A stretch of 48,989 nucleotides of DNA from an uncultured Pseudomonadota bacterium (GCA_902826225.1 CADEED010000017.1:1-48989), one strand, 5' to 3'. Numbered from the stretch's first letter, positions 17,537 to 28,667 are shown. Program-made: numbers and translations. The notes: generated by a model from the letters alone, not told the origin.

Positions 17537-18799
17537 CTACTCCTTCGGCGCCGCGAGCCCGAGCTCGGCGTTCAGCTTGATCTCTTCCGCGAGTTGCTCG
17601 CTCTGCCGGCGCAGGTTGTCGGGGAAATCCTTGTAGACATCCTCGAACATGAGATGCCGATCGAGGCGCGGGCCTTCGTTCAGCGCGCCGAACGACACGG
17701 CCTCCTTCCACGACGCGACCACGTGCGCATCGAGTTCCGCGTGCAGCTCCTTGTGCTGCTTCTCGCTCCACTCGCCGCGCGCGATCAGGTGGTTCTTCAG
17801 GCGCTCGACCGGATCGCCGAGCGGCCAGTGTTCGTAATCTTCCTTCGGGCGATAGCGCGACGGATCGTCGCTGGTCGAATGCGCGGAGGCGCGATACGTC
17901 ACCAGCTCGATCAGTGTCGGGCCGCCCCCGGTGCGCGCGCGCTGCGCGGCCCACTGCGTGACCCCGTACACCGCGAGGAAATCGTTGCCGTCGACGCGGA
18001 TGCCGGGGACGCCATACCCCGGGCCGCGCGCCGCGAACGAGCGCTGCTCGCCGCCCGCCGTGCCCTGGAACGTGGAGATCGCCCACTGGTTGTTGACGAT
18101 GTTCATGATCACCGGCGCCTGGTGGACGGCGGCGAACAACAGGCCGTGGTGGAAATCGGCCTCGGCGCTCGAGCCTTCGCCGATCCACGTGGCGGCGATG
18201 TGGTCTTCGTTGCGGATCGCCGCGGCCATGGCCCAGCCGACGGCCTGCGGGAACTGGGTAGTCAGGTTGCCCGAGATCGAGAAGATGCGCCCGGCATTCC
18301 AGTGATACATCACCGGGAGCTGGCGGCCCTTGCACATGTCGCGCGTGTTCGAGAGCAGCTGGCACATCAGCTCGACGAGCGGCTTGCCGCGCACCATGTA
18401 GATGCCCTGCTGCCGGTACGAGGGGAACAGCATGTCGCCGGGCTGCAGGGCCATGGCGGCAGCGACCGCGACGGCTTCCTCGCCGTACGACCGCATGTAG
18501 AAGGAGATCTTTCCCTGCCGCTGCGTACGCTGCATGCGATCGTCGAAGATCCGCGTGAGCAGCATGTGCCGCAATCCGACCTGCAGGTCTTCGGCGTCGA
18601 GCTGCGGATTCCACTGGCCGACGGCCTCGTGCCTGTCGTCGAGGACGCGCACGAGACCATGGGCCACGTCTTCCATGTCGCGCGAGCGCGCCTGCACTTC
18701 CGGCTTCGGGATCACGCCCGCGGGCGACAGTGCGACGTAACTGAAATCGGGTTTGTCGCCAGGCCTCGTGGGGGGCTGGGGTACGTGAAGTCTTGGCAT
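17537..18799 (-). CDS. bkdA1: branched-chain 2-oxoacid dehydrogenase E1 alpha
   Basis: 420 residues from ATG 18799 (MPRLHVPQPPTRPGDKPDFS). The frame stays open upstream but that part overlaps other genes. Thiamine diphosphate motif: TWIGEGSSAEADFHHGLLFAAVH, ending in NIVNNQWAIS (about 207-240); the GEGSS form is that of branched-chain enzymes. The phosphorylation-loop region reads YRASAHSTSDDPSRYR. TATCAT lies 8 nt before the ATG with no SD, the same layout as parB (the 8-nt spacers differ at one base). It is the first gene of the operon bkdA1-bkdA2-bkdB. Confidence 0.93.
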   Translation of the reverse strand: MPRLHVPQPPTRPGDKPDFSYVALSPAGVIPKPEVQARSRDMEDVAHGLVRVLDDRHEAVGQWNPQLDAEDLQVGLRHMLLTRIFDDRMQRTQRQGKISFYMRSYGEEAVAVAAAMALQPGDMLFPSYRQQGIYMVRGKPLVELMCQLLSNTRDMCKGRQLPVMYHWNAGRIFSISGNLTTQFPQAVGWAMAAAIRNEDHIAATWIGEGSSAEADFHHGLLFAAVHQAPVIMNIVNNQWAISTFQGTAGGEQRSFAARGPGYGVPGIRVDGNDFLAVYGVTQWAAQRARTGGGPTLIELVTYRASAHSTSDDPSRYRPKEDYEHWPLGDPVERLKNHLIARGEWSEKQHKELHAELDAHVVASWKEAVSFGALNEGPRLDRHLMFEDVYKDFPDNLRRQSEQLAEEIKLNAELGLAAPKE

Positions 18800-18896
18800 G
18801 GCGCGGGATGATACGCGGGATCGAAATGGGGCAGCAAAGAGCTCCCCGAAAACCGTATCAAATGAAACTATTGTCCAAGCGCCGCTGCGCGGCGCG

Positions 18897-19361
18897 TCAG
18901 GCCGGCTTGAAGACCATGAGGAACACGGCGATGAGCGGCGCGCCCGTGGCCACCGTCCCCCACACCGTCCACTTCTTCGACAAGGCGTCGTAACCCGCCT
19001 GGTCCCAGGCGCCGTCGATACCGGCCCGCACGTTCGCGAGCAGCTTCTTCTGCGTCGGTGCGACGAAGGCGAACGCGAACCCCGAGATGCCGAAGAGCAC
19101 GATCGACCACAGGATCCACGGCGTGGAGAGAATGGGAATGTGACCCGCCAGCGCCGTCGCGATTCCCGTGATGATGATGACGAAGACGTTCGGCGTGGTG
19201 AAGATCGAATCGGACTTGATGATGCCGTCGAGCGCCTGCGCACGGGCGCGCAGATCGCCGAGCCGGTCGGCGTGCGCCTTCCAGAACACCCCGGTGACGA
19301 TGTTCCCCAGGAACAGCGTGACGCTCACGATGTGCAGGGCCTTGAGCAGCAGATAGGTCAT
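18897..19361 (-). CDS. DUF2269-family membrane protein
   Basis: 154 residues from ATG 19361, overlapping the upstream MBL gene stop by ATGA. Four hydrophobic segments: LLLKALHIVSVTLFLGNIVTG, VFVIIITGIATALAG, ILWSIVLFGISGFAFAFVA and WGTVATGAPLIAVFLMVF. The early His in KALHIVS and the overall layout fit DUF2269 (possible heme-binding four-helix family). The function is not known. A GC hairpin (18879-18895) follows the stop directly but lacks a T run. It forms a two-gene unit with the MBL hydrolase. Confidence 0.75.
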   Translation of the reverse strand: MTYLLLKALHIVSVTLFLGNIVTGVFWKAHADRLGDLRARAQALDGIIKSDSIFTTPNVFVIIITGIATALAGHIPILSTPWILWSIVLFGISGFAFAFVAPTQKKLLANVRAGIDGAWDQAGYDALSKKWTVWGTVATGAPLIAVFLMVFKPA

Positions 19362-20320
19362 CAGCGCGCCTCGCGTTCGAGCCACGCGGCGAGACCGGCC
19401 GCATTGAGGTCGAAGTCCTTGCCCAGGATCCCGTCGATCGCCTCGGCGGACATCGTGCAGCCGTGCTCGCGCAACGATTCGTGCGCGAGACGGCGCAGGT
19501 CGAAGCGCATGCGCTTCAGGTCCATCCCGCTCGCGCGGGCGATACGCACGAACTCGTCGATGGCATCCGTCATGTCGTTCGCGAGACGCGCGCAGTCGCC
19601 GACCTCGCTGTAGTGGGTGAGGTACAGCTTGCGCGGACGGAACTGCATGAGCCGCACGATCGACGCCTTGAGCTGCCCGGGATCGAACTGCGTCGGGGTG
19701 GTGGTGGGCATGACCCAGGGGCCTTTCGCGGTGTCGAACTCGCGGTACGAAAGGCCGAACGTGTCGCCCGTGAATATGCCTTTGCTGCCATGGTCGACGA
19801 TCGCGAGGTGATGCAGCGCGTGGCCGGGCGTGTGCACGATCTCGAACGTGCGCATGCCGAGATCGAAGCGGTGTCCGTCCTGCGCGATGACGAGGCGCTC
19901 GGGCGCGATGGGCAGGATCTCGCCGTACAGCTGCGAATAGAGCTCGTCGCCGTACACCGCGCGCGTGCCGGAGATCAGCTTGCCGGGGTCGATCAGGTGC
20001 GGCGCGCCGCGTGGATGCACGATGGCCTTGGCGCGCGGCAGCTCGCGCATGAGCGCGCCCGCGCCACCGGCGTGATCGAGGTGCACGTGCGTGAGGAACA
20101 GGTAGTCGACGGCATCGCGCGGAATCTCGAGACCGTCGAGCGCGGCCAGTATCAGCGGAAGCGCCGTATTGGGGCCGGTATCCACGATGGCCGCGCGGTC
20201 GCCGGCCTGCACGATGTGGGAGGCGTCCATCTGCGGCCGCACGTACTCGGTGTCCACGGCGGTGATGCCGTTCCCGAATCGCGTCAGTCGTGGCATGACG
20301 TCCATGGCTTGCGGCAACAT
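19361..20320 (-). CDS. MBL-fold metallo-hydrolase
   Basis: Up to 319 residues. Metal-binding motif FLTHVHLDHAGGAGALM (HxHxDH, about residues 95-111), then HTPGHALHHLA (His), FTGDTFGLSYREFD (Asp) and LTHYSEVGD (His). This matches the glyoxalase II/beta-lactamase fold, in a subfamily of about 310 residues with an extra C-terminal helical part. The substrate is unknown. Start codons at 20320, 20305 and 20296 are all possible; none has an SD. The 20320 start leaves only 6 nt to the divergent S9 peptidase ATG. It is followed by DUF2269 (4-nt overlap). Confidence 0.8.
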   Translation of the reverse strand: MLPQAMDVMPRLTRFGNGITAVDTEYVRPQMDASHIVQAGDRAAIVDTGPNTALPLILAALDGLEIPRDAVDYLFLTHVHLDHAGGAGALMRELPRAKAIVHPRGAPHLIDPGKLISGTRAVYGDELYSQLYGEILPIAPERLVIAQDGHRFDLGMRTFEIVHTPGHALHHLAIVDHGSKGIFTGDTFGLSYREFDTAKGPWVMPTTTPTQFDPGQLKASIVRLMQFRPRKLYLTHYSEVGDCARLANDMTDAIDEFVRIARASGMDLKRMRFDLRRLAHESLREHGCTMSAEAIDGILGKDFDLNAAGLAAWLEREAR

Positions 20321-20326
20321 AGCAGC

Positions 20327-22264
20327 ATGATGCGAAGAATTCCCCTGACCCTGTCGATCGTCTCTGTCGCCTGCCTCGGATCGCTGACGGCATTCGGCGC
20401 CGTCGAGGAACGCGGCAACCTGGTGCTCGACAACATCCCGTCGGTCGAGACGCCCCTAACACAACGTCTCGGCGACTACATGCACTCGCGCGGTGCGAGT
20501 TTCGTCGACTGGCTGCCCGACGGCGGCATGTTGATAGCCACCCGATTCGGCGACGTGGAGCAGCTGCATCGCGTGGCAATGCCGCTCGGAGCGCGCGAGC
20601 AGCTCACGTTCTTCAATGAACCCGTGACGATCGCGCGTTCCCCGCAATCGGCGGTGGCGCCCGGCTTCGCGTTCCTGCGCGACACGGGCGGCAACGAGAA
20701 CGCGCAGGTGTTCTGGTACGACTCCGCGACGCGTGCGGTACGGCAGCTCTCCGACGGGAAGGGGCTCTACGGCGGCCTCGTGTGGAGCCGCGACGGCAAG
20801 CGCATCGCGTTCCACGGCACCGGGCGCGACGGCGTGAGCTACGACCTGTTCGTCGCCGACCCCGCCGGACGCGATGCGCCGCGCCTCGTCTACAACGGCC
20901 TGCAGAAGAACTGGCAGGTCCTCGACTGGTCCCCGGACGACACCAAACTACTCATCCGCAACTTCGTTTCCGCGACGGAATCGCACCTGTTCGTCATGGA
21001 ACTCGCGACGGCGCTGCTCACGCCGGTGAGCGAAGGCGCCGATCCCGCGAGCGTCAGCGCGGCGCAGTTCACGGCCGACGGCCGGGGTGCGTTCGTCGTC
21101 ACGAACCGCGACAGCGAGTTCGAGCAGCTGCGGCGCGTCGACCTCGCGACCGGTGCGGTCGAGCTCGTCACCGGCCACATCCCCTGGGACATCGAGGCGT
21201 TCGACCGCACCGACGACGGCAGGTATCTCGCCTACGTCGCGAACGTCGACGGCACGAGCCGGCTCACGCTGGTGAACCTCGCCGCCCGCACCGAAACCCT
21301 GCCGCCGCTGCCCGACGGCCGCATCGGACGCATCGCGTTCGACCGCGAAGGCAGGAAACTCGCTTTCGCGCTGGAGAGCCCCCAGGCGCCCCGCGACGTG
21401 TTCGTGCTCGAAGCGGATCGCAACGCCGTGGTCCGCTTCACCAAGAGCGAGGCCGGCCCGGTGGATCCACAGCAATTCGTCGGCGCGGAGCTGGTGCGCT
21501 ACCCCACCTTCGACAAGGAGAGCGGCAAGTTCCGGCAGATTCCCGCGTTCGTCTACAAACCGAAGACACCCGGGCCGCACCCCGTGATCATCAACATCCA
21601 CGGCGGCCCGGAGTCGCAGTCGCAGCCCGGCTGGAATCCGTTCACGCAGTTCCTCGTGCGCGAGATGGGCTTCACTGTCATCGAGCCGAACGTGCGCGGC
21701 TCGTCGGGCTACGGCAAGACCTTCCTCGATCTCGACAACGGCGAGGATCGCGAGGACTCGGTGCGCGACATCGGCGCATTGATCGTGTGGATCGGGACGC
21801 GGCGCGACCTCGATGCGAAGAAGGTGTTCGTCGCCGGCGGCTCCTACGGCGGCTACATGACGCTCGCGTCGTTGGTGCATTTCGGCGACCGCCTGCGCGG
21901 CGGAGTCAACGTGGTCGGAATCTCGAATTTCGTGACGTTCCTCGAGAGCACGTCCGCCTACCGCCGCAACCTGCGCCGTCCCGAGTACGGCGACGAGCGC
22001 CTGCCGAGGATGCGCGCCTATCTACAGCGCATCTCGCCGCTCACCAACGCCGCGCGGATCAACAAGCCGCTGCTCGTCGTGCAGGGTCTCAACGACCCGC
22101 GCGTGCCCGCCTCGGAATCGCAGCAGATGGTGGCGAAGATCCGCGCGCGCGGCGGCGAGGTCTGGTACCTCGCGGCGAAGGACGAAGGCCACGGGTTCCG
22201 CAAGAAATCCAACGCGGATTTCTACCGGAAGACGATGGTGACGTTCCTCGAGAAACTGAAGTGA
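20327..22264 (+). CDS. secreted S9 family peptidase (prolyl oligopeptidase / acylaminoacyl-peptidase type)
   Basis: 645 residues. MMRRIPLTLSIVSVACLGSLTAFG is a signal peptide. The N-terminal ~370 residues form a WD40-like beta-propeller (repeats such as GGLVWSRDGKRIAFHG, VLDWSPDDTKLLIRN, GRIAFDREGRKLAFAL). The C-terminal alpha/beta hydrolase has the triad Ser506 (GGSYGGYM), Asp590 (GLNDPRVP) and His622 (DEGHGF), with the oxyanion region INIHGGPESQSQPGW. It would cleave short peptides in the periplasm, in line with the peptide-use genes further on. The frame is open upstream of 20327 but that part overlaps the MBL gene. Confidence 0.92.
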   Translation: MMRRIPLTLSIVSVACLGSLTAFGAVEERGNLVLDNIPSVETPLTQRLGDYMHSRGASFVDWLPDGGMLIATRFGDVEQLHRVAMPLGAREQLTFFNEPVTIARSPQSAVAPGFAFLRDTGGNENAQVFWYDSATRAVRQLSDGKGLYGGLVWSRDGKRIAFHGTGRDGVSYDLFVADPAGRDAPRLVYNGLQKNWQVLDWSPDDTKLLIRNFVSATESHLFVMELATALLTPVSEGADPASVSAAQFTADGRGAFVVTNRDSEFEQLRRVDLATGAVELVTGHIPWDIEAFDRTDDGRYLAYVANVDGTSRLTLVNLAARTETLPPLPDGRIGRIAFDREGRKLAFALESPQAPRDVFVLEADRNAVVRFTKSEAGPVDPQQFVGAELVRYPTFDKESGKFRQIPAFVYKPKTPGPHPVIINIHGGPESQSQPGWNPFTQFLVREMGFTVIEPNVRGSSGYGKTFLDLDNGEDREDSVRDIGALIVWIGTRRDLDAKKVFVAGGSYGGYMTLASLVHFGDRLRGGVNVVGISNFVTFLESTSAYRRNLRRPEYGDERLPRMRAYLQRISPLTNAARINKPLLVVQGLNDPRVPASESQQMVAKIRARGGEVWYLAAKDEGHGFRKKSNADFYRKTMVTFLEKLK

Positions 22265-22268
22265 CGGC

Positions 22269-22286
22269 GACAGGAGTTGTCCTGTC
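22269..22286. terminator. hairpin between convergent genes
   Basis: GACAGGA-GTTG-TCCTGTC is a perfect 7-bp stem with a 4-nt loop, 4 nt after the S9 peptidase stop and facing the convergent cytochrome c gene (stop at 22320). It is followed by CCCCG, not T, so a factor-independent terminator is uncertain. It shares the CTGTCCCC word with the palindrome at 42948. Confidence 0.35.
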
Positions 22287-22319
22287 CCCGTTCAAGAAGA
22301 CGATCTACAGGGTGGCGGC

Positions 22320-22967
22320 CTACTTCGAAGAGGAGAAGAAGAACACCTTCTTCGGGACCGTCTGCAGCGCCGGCGTCTGCACCGAGTAGTACTCGGCCAG
22401 CGCCTTGATGTCCGCTTCCGTCAGCGCCGCGGCCTGCGGCTGCATGATCGGGTTCTTGCGCCCGCCGCGCTTGTAGTCGAGCAGCGCGCGCTCGATGTAG
22501 TCGCGATGCTGCCCGGAGATCGTCGGGAAGTCGGCCGTGATGCCCACGCCGTTCGTGCCGTGGCAGGAACGGCAGACTTCGGCCGCCTTCGGGATCGGCC
22601 TGCCGGCCGGCAGCTCGTTGGTGGACTTCGTGATCACTTCGGGACCGGCCAGGTAGATGGCGACGTCGGCCATGTCCTGATCGGTCATCGTCGTGGCCTG
22701 CGAGTGCATGGTGCCGTGCGAACGTTCGCCGCTCTTGTAGGCCTTGAGCGCGGCGACCAGGTACTCGGGACGCTGGCCATACAGCTTCGGCACCGAGTAC
22801 GTGGGATAGGCGTTCTTGTAATTCTGGATCGCGTGGCAGCCGTTGCAGGTGTAGGCCAGCGAGTGACCGCGCTTCGCGTCGCCAGCCGGCGCCTGGGCAT
22901 TGGCCACCGAGGACAGCGAGAAGGCGGCGATGAGTGCCAGCGAAACGGTTCGGATGCGGAATGCCAT
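22320..22967 (-). CDS. diheme cytochrome c (c4-like)
   Basis: 215 residues from ATG 22967. MAFRIRTVSLALIAAFSLSSVANA is a signal peptide. Two CxxCH heme sites: CNGCH (Cys41, Cys44, His45) and CRSCH (Cys132, Cys135, His136). The two halves are similar, each with a Met-containing segment (TMHSQATTMT and NPIMQPQAAALTE) that could supply the axial ligand. This is the cytochrome c4 layout, a periplasmic electron carrier to terminal oxidases. The frame is open further upstream, over the divergent dtd, but homology starts at this signal peptide. Confidence 0.9.
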   Translation of the reverse strand: MAFRIRTVSLALIAAFSLSSVANAQAPAGDAKRGHSLAYTCNGCHAIQNYKNAYPTYSVPKLYGQRPEYLVAALKAYKSGERSHGTMHSQATTMTDQDMADVAIYLAGPEVITKSTNELPAGRPIPKAAEVCRSCHGTNGVGITADFPTISGQHRDYIERALLDYKRGGRKNPIMQPQAAALTEADIKALAEYYSVQTPALQTVPKKVFFFSSSK

Positions 22968-23054
22968 GATGCAGCGGGGCCTTCGTCTCCCAAAAACAGG
23001 CCGCGATATTAAGGACTTGGGCGTGCAAATGCCACCGGGCACAATCCACGCCAA

Positions 23055-23501
23055 GTGATCGCATTGATTCAAAGGGTGAGCCGGGCGCAGGTGCTCGTGG
23101 ATGCGCGCGTCGTGGGCGAAATCGACCGCGGCGTGCTCGCGCTCGTGGGTTTCGAGCGCGGCGACGACATGATGCACGCCGAGCGGCTGCTGGAGCGCGT
23201 GCTCACCTACCGGATCTTCGAAGACACCTCGGGCCGCATGAACCTCAGCCTGCGTGACGTCGAGGGCGGACTGCTGCTGGTTCCGCAATTCACGCTCGCG
23301 GCGGACACTCACAAGGGCACGCGCCCGGGTTTCAGCACCGCCATGGCCCCGGCTGAGGCGCGCGAACGCTTCGCCGAGGTCGTGGATCTCGCGCGACAGC
23401 GCCACCCGACGGTCGCAACGGGCGAGTTCGGCGCCCACATGCAGGTCTCGCTGGTGAATGACGGCCCGGTGACGTTCTGGCTGCGGGCGGGCGCTGACTG
23501 A
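23055..23501 (+). CDS. dtd: D-aminoacyl-tRNA deacylase
   Basis: 148 residues, normal for DTD. GTG start at 23055 (MIALIQRVSRAQVLVD). Motifs: LLLVPQFTLAADTHKGTRPG (the SQFTL-type block, about 75-94) with PGFSTAMAP, and the Gly-cisPro motif VNDGPVTFWL near the C-terminus. It hydrolyses D-aminoacyl and Gly-tRNA(Ala) esters in the cytosol. It is divergent from the cytochrome c gene with 87 nt between starts. 142 nt of non-coding DNA separate it from tatA. Confidence 0.95.
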   Translation: MIALIQRVSRAQVLVDARVVGEIDRGVLALVGFERGDDMMHAERLLERVLTYRIFEDTSGRMNLSLRDVEGGLLLVPQFTLAADTHKGTRPGFSTAMAPAEARERFAEVVDLARQRHPTVATGEFGAHMQVSLVNDGPVTFWLRAGAD

Positions 23502-23643
23502 CTCCAATCGCGACAAGGACTTAACCTGGGTCGCGAGCGTGATGCGGGTCTCGACCCCGGCCGAACTTTCTTAGGTTTGGACCCTCTGTTGACTTATCAT
23601 TCCGGCACTTTTCGCGGGGCTCAGCCCCCTACTGGAGAGGCTC

Positions 23644-23874
23644 ATGGGCCCGATTGGTTTCAAAGAACTCGTAGTCATTCTGATCGTCGTGCTCGTGATC
23701 TTCGGAGCCAAGAAGCTCAAGACGATCGGCTCCGACCTGGGCTCGGCCGTGCGCGGCTTCAAGAAGTCGATGAGCGACGGCGACGCCGAGGAATCGGTGA
23801 AGCAGCTCAAGGCGGACGCCGAATTCGATCCTGCAAAGACGCAGACCGCGGAGAAGAGCGAGCACAAGGTCTGA
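23644..23874 (+). CDS. tatA: Tat translocase subunit TatA
   Basis: 76 residues. MGPIGFKELVVILIVVLVIFGAKKLKTIGSD has the short TM helix followed by the FGxKKLxxxG hinge and an amphipathic helix, as in TatA. The tail is acidic and lysine rich. It forms the size-variable pore of the twin-arginine export system. A good SD (GGAGAGG) lies 4-8 nt before the ATG. It is the first gene of tatABC, 42 nt before tatB. An upstream GGGGCTCAGCCCC hairpin (about 23616-23628) lies in the leader. Confidence 0.95.
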   Translation: MGPIGFKELVVILIVVLVIFGAKKLKTIGSDLGSAVRGFKKSMSDGDAEESVKQLKADAEFDPAKTQTAEKSEHKV

Positions 23875-23916
23875 TCGACGCGACGGCGCCCGGTCGCACG
23901 CTTTTCCAGGGCATCC

Positions 23917-24375
23917 ATGTTCGAGGTTGGATTCACCGAACTGCTGCTGATCTTCGCGATCGCGCTGGTCGTGCTCGGTCCGCAGAAACTCCCGAAGCTC
24001 GCGCAGCAGGTCGGCCGCTGGGTCGGGCGTGCCCGCGCGATGGCACGCCAGTTCCGGGACCAGCTCGAAGAGGAAGCCCACAACCTCGAAGCGAAAGTGA
24101 GCATCGATCCCGACATCGACACGTCGCTCGATTCGAAGCCCAAGTCTGAGGCCACGCCGACGCCGGCGACTTCGCCTGCACCGCCCGAACCTACACCCGT
24201 GGCCGAGGAGGAGTTCTACCCGCCCGACCATCACATGCACTCCTCGCAGCGCGCGAGTGCGCCAGCGGAAACACCAACCGATGATCCGCCGCCGGCCGGG
24301 ACGGGCAACCCGGGCGGGCAGACCGAGTTCGACCTGAATCCGCCCGCGAACGGCGGCGACAAGAAGACGCCGTGA
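23917..24375 (+). CDS. tatB: Tat translocase subunit TatB
   Basis: 152 residues. MFEVGFTELLLIFAIALVVLGPQKLPKL shows the TatB signature with the conserved Glu8 and the VxGPxxLP hinge. It is followed by the amphipathic helix QVGRWVGRARAMARQFRDQL and a long Pro/Ala-rich, acidic, probably disordered tail. It works with TatC in signal-peptide binding. It overlaps tatC by GTGA. Confidence 0.95.
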   Translation: MFEVGFTELLLIFAIALVVLGPQKLPKLAQQVGRWVGRARAMARQFRDQLEEEAHNLEAKVSIDPDIDTSLDSKPKSEATPTPATSPAPPEPTPVAEEEFYPPDHHMHSSQRASAPAETPTDDPPPAGTGNPGGQTEFDLNPPANGGDKKTP

Positions 24376-25157
24376 GCGACGAGTCGCCGAAGGAGACCCT
24401 CGCCGAAGGCACGCTGATGTCGCATCTCCTCGAGCTGCGCAACCGGCTCATGAAGGCGGTGCTCGCGATCTTCATCCTCTTCGTGCCGTGCGCGTACTTC
24501 GCGAACGACCTGTTCGTGCTCATCGCGGAGCCGCTCGTCGACAAACTACCAGCGGGCACGTCGCTGCAGTCGACGAGCGTCGTCGGACCGTTCATGACGC
24601 CGTTCAAGGTGTCGTTCTACGTGGCGCTGTTCGCCGCGATGCCGGTCGTGATCTACCAGATCTGGGCATTCGTCGCACCCGGCCTGTACCGCAAGGAGAA
24701 ACGCTTCGCGGTGCCTTTGCTGGTGTCGTCCGTGTTCCTGTTCTATGCCGGCATCGTGTTCGCGTACTTCGTCGTGTTCCCGGTAATGTTCAATTTCTTC
24801 GTGGGCACCGTTCCCGGCATCGTGAAGTACGCGCCGGACATGGCCGCGTACCTCGATTTCGTGCTCACGATGTTCTTCGCTTTCGGCATCGCCTTCGAAG
24901 TGCCCATCGCGGTGGTGTTGCTCGTGCTGACGGGCCTCGTGAAGGTCGAGCAGCTCGGCAAGAATCGCGGCTACGTGATCATCGGCATATTCATCGTCGC
25001 GGCGTTCCTCACGCCGCCCGATGCAATATCCCAGTCCATCATGGCGATCCCGATGTGGATCCTGTACGAGGGCGGGCTCGTGATGGCACGCGTCATGCAG
25101 AAAATGAGGCGCGATTCGGCCGAAGCGGCCGAGAAGGAAGAAGCCGAGGCGAGCTGA
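24372..25157 (+). CDS. tatC: Tat translocase subunit TatC
   Basis: 261 residues, six transmembrane helices. Conserved N-terminal TLMSHLLELRNRLMKAV (the LxELRxRL cytoplasmic motif, about 15-31), IYQIWAFVAPGLYRKEKRF (first cytoplasmic loop with F-APGLY-E), and the C-terminal FLTPPDAISQSIMAIPMWILYE. It recognises RR signal peptides. The start is GTG at 24372 within the tatB stop. The C-terminal tail is acidic. 120 nt of non-coding DNA follow, without a clear hairpin and T run. Confidence 0.96.
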   Translation: MSDESPKETLAEGTLMSHLLELRNRLMKAVLAIFILFVPCAYFANDLFVLIAEPLVDKLPAGTSLQSTSVVGPFMTPFKVSFYVALFAAMPVVIYQIWAFVAPGLYRKEKRFAVPLLVSSVFLFYAGIVFAYFVVFPVMFNFFVGTVPGIVKYAPDMAAYLDFVLTMFFAFGIAFEVPIAVVLLVLTGLVKVEQLGKNRGYVIIGIFIVAAFLTPPDAISQSIMAIPMWILYEGGLVMARVMQKMRRDSAEAAEKEEAEAS

Positions 25158-25277
25158 GGGCTGCCCCATCGCGGGACGCTCGCACCGCCGCTTTTCCTTG
25201 GCAGCCGCCGGGGGCTTGAGTCAGACTGCGCGACATCGCGGCGCAGCAGCGCCAATAAGAATTCGGGGCACAAAAAC

Positions 25278-26806
<1,529 letters not shown>

Positions 26807-26810
<4 letters not shown>

Positions 26811-28666
26811 ACCTGACGAACTACCTGCGCGGCGCCGCCGCGTTGTCGATTGCCATCGCCGCCGGTGCGCTGGTGGGCTGTCCGGCCGGCGGCAAGGGCG
26901 CGAACCCGCCGCCGACGGCGACGGAATTCGTGCAGCAGACGAACGACGAACTCGTGCCGCTGCTGCGCGAAGGCAACGCCGCGGGCTGGACGCAGGCGAC
27001 GGACATCACCGTCGACACGCAATTCCTCAATGCGCGCGCCACCGAACGGCTGCTCGAGTTCTTCAGCCGCAAGGCGAACGAAGCCAGGCGCTACGAGAAG
27101 GAGAAGCTGGACCCGGCCACCACGCGGTCGCTCATGCTCCTCAAGATCGGCGTGAGCGCACCGGCGCCGGCGGATCCGGCCAAGCGCACCGAACTCGCGA
27201 CGCTGGGCACCGAGCTCGATGCCATGTACGGCGAAGGCAAGTACTGCCCGCCGGGAAAGACAGTGCTGGCTGCGGGCAAGGACGAGAAGGGCTGCTTCAA
27301 TCTCGACGCGCTGTCCGACGTGATCGCGACCAGCCGCAACTACGACGAACTCACCGAGGCGTGGACGGGCTGGCACACGATTTCGCGGCCGATGCGCGCG
27401 AAGTACACGCGCTTCGCCGAGCTCTCCAACGAGGGCGCGCGCGAACTCGGCTTCGCCGACACGGGCGACATGTGGCGCTCGAAGTACGGCATGCCATCCG
27501 CGGATTTCGAGAAGGAAGCCGCGCGGCTCTACTCGCAGGTCGAGCCGCTGTACAAGGCCCTGCACTGCTATGCGGGCAAGAAGCTCGCGCAGAAGTACGG
27601 CCGCGACAAGGTACCCGCGGGCGCCCCGATCCCGGCGCAACTCTTCGGCAACATGTGGGCGCAGCAGTGGAACCGCATATACGACGACCTGCTGAAGCCG
27701 TATCCCGGCGCGAGCATCGAGACCGCCGACAAGCAGCTGCAGACGCAGAAATGGGACGCCGTGCGGATGACCAAGTCCGCGGAGAGCTTCTACACGTCGA
27801 TCGGGTTCCCGGCGCTGCCGCAGACGTTCTACGAGCGTTCGATGTTCGTGCGCCCGCGCGACCGCGAAGTCGTCTGCCACGCGAGCGCCTGGGACATGGA
27901 CGACAAGGACGACGTGCGCATCAAGATGTGCATCAAGCCGATCGAGGAGGATCTCTTCACGATCTACCACGAGCTCGGTCACGTCTATTACTACGTCTGG
28001 TACAAGGATCAGCCCGCGCTCTTCCAGGACGGCGCGCACGACGGCTTCCATGAAGCGATCGGCGACGCGGTGAATCTCTCCGTGACGCCGGACTATCTGC
28101 ACAGGATCGGGCTGGTCTCAGCGGTGAAGCCCTCGCAGGAGGCCGTCATCAACCAGCAGATGAAGATGGCGCTCGACAAGATCGCCTTCCTGCCGTTCGG
28201 CAAGCTGATCGACGAGTGGCGCTGGGCCGTGTTTGACGGACGCGTGAAGCCCGCCGACTACAACAAGGCCTGGTGGGAACTGCGCCGCAAGTACCAGGGC
28301 CTCGCGGCGCCGGTCGCGCGCAATGAGGAGGATTTCGATCCGGGCGCGAAGTACCACATCCCGGGCAACACCTCGTACACGCGCTACTTCCTGTCGTTCA
28401 TCCTGCAGTTCCAGTTCCACAAGGCGCTGTGCGACGCGGCGGGCTACCAGGGCCCGCTGAACGAGTGTTCGATCGCGGGCAACAAGGCCGCCGGCGAGAA
28501 GTACGCGGCGATGCTGAAAGTCGGCGCGAGCGAGCCGTGGGCGGATTCGCTCGAGAAACTCACGGGCACGCGCCAGATGGACGCTTCCGCGATCATCGAC
28601 TACTTCAAGCCGCTCGAAAGCTGGCTGGCCGAGCAGAACAAGAACGAACAATGCGGGTGGAACTGA
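26807..28666 (+). CDS. M2 family (angiotensin-converting-enzyme-like) peptidyl-dipeptidase, lipoprotein
   Basis: 619 residues from ATG 26807 inside the POT stop. Lipoprotein signal with lipobox LVGC (Cys25). Zinc motif HELGH (His388, His392) and the third ligand Glu416 in HDGFHEAIGDAVNLS, exactly 24 residues after the second His as in ACE. Further M2 blocks: AWDMDDKDDVRIKMC (with conserved Cys residues) and NTSYTRYFLSFILQFQFHKALC. It removes C-terminal dipeptides. The product fits the flanking peptide transporters, giving a hydrolyse-and-import module. Anchoring by a lipid would keep it at a membrane. Confidence 0.93.
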
Positions 28667-28667
28667 C

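Noticed and set aside
16511..18811. A 766-codon plus-strand open frame opposite bkdA1 and bkdA2.
   Set aside because: Same reason: antisense frame over conserved genes, no domain and skewed composition.
18879..18895. GCGCCG/CGGCGC hairpin after the DUF2269 stop as a terminator.
   Set aside because: No T run follows and such GC-only palindromes are frequent at this base composition.
23587..23600. TTGACTTATCAT upstream of tatA as promoter boxes.
   Set aside because: The two hexamers touch each other; no partner box at 16-18 nt was found for either.
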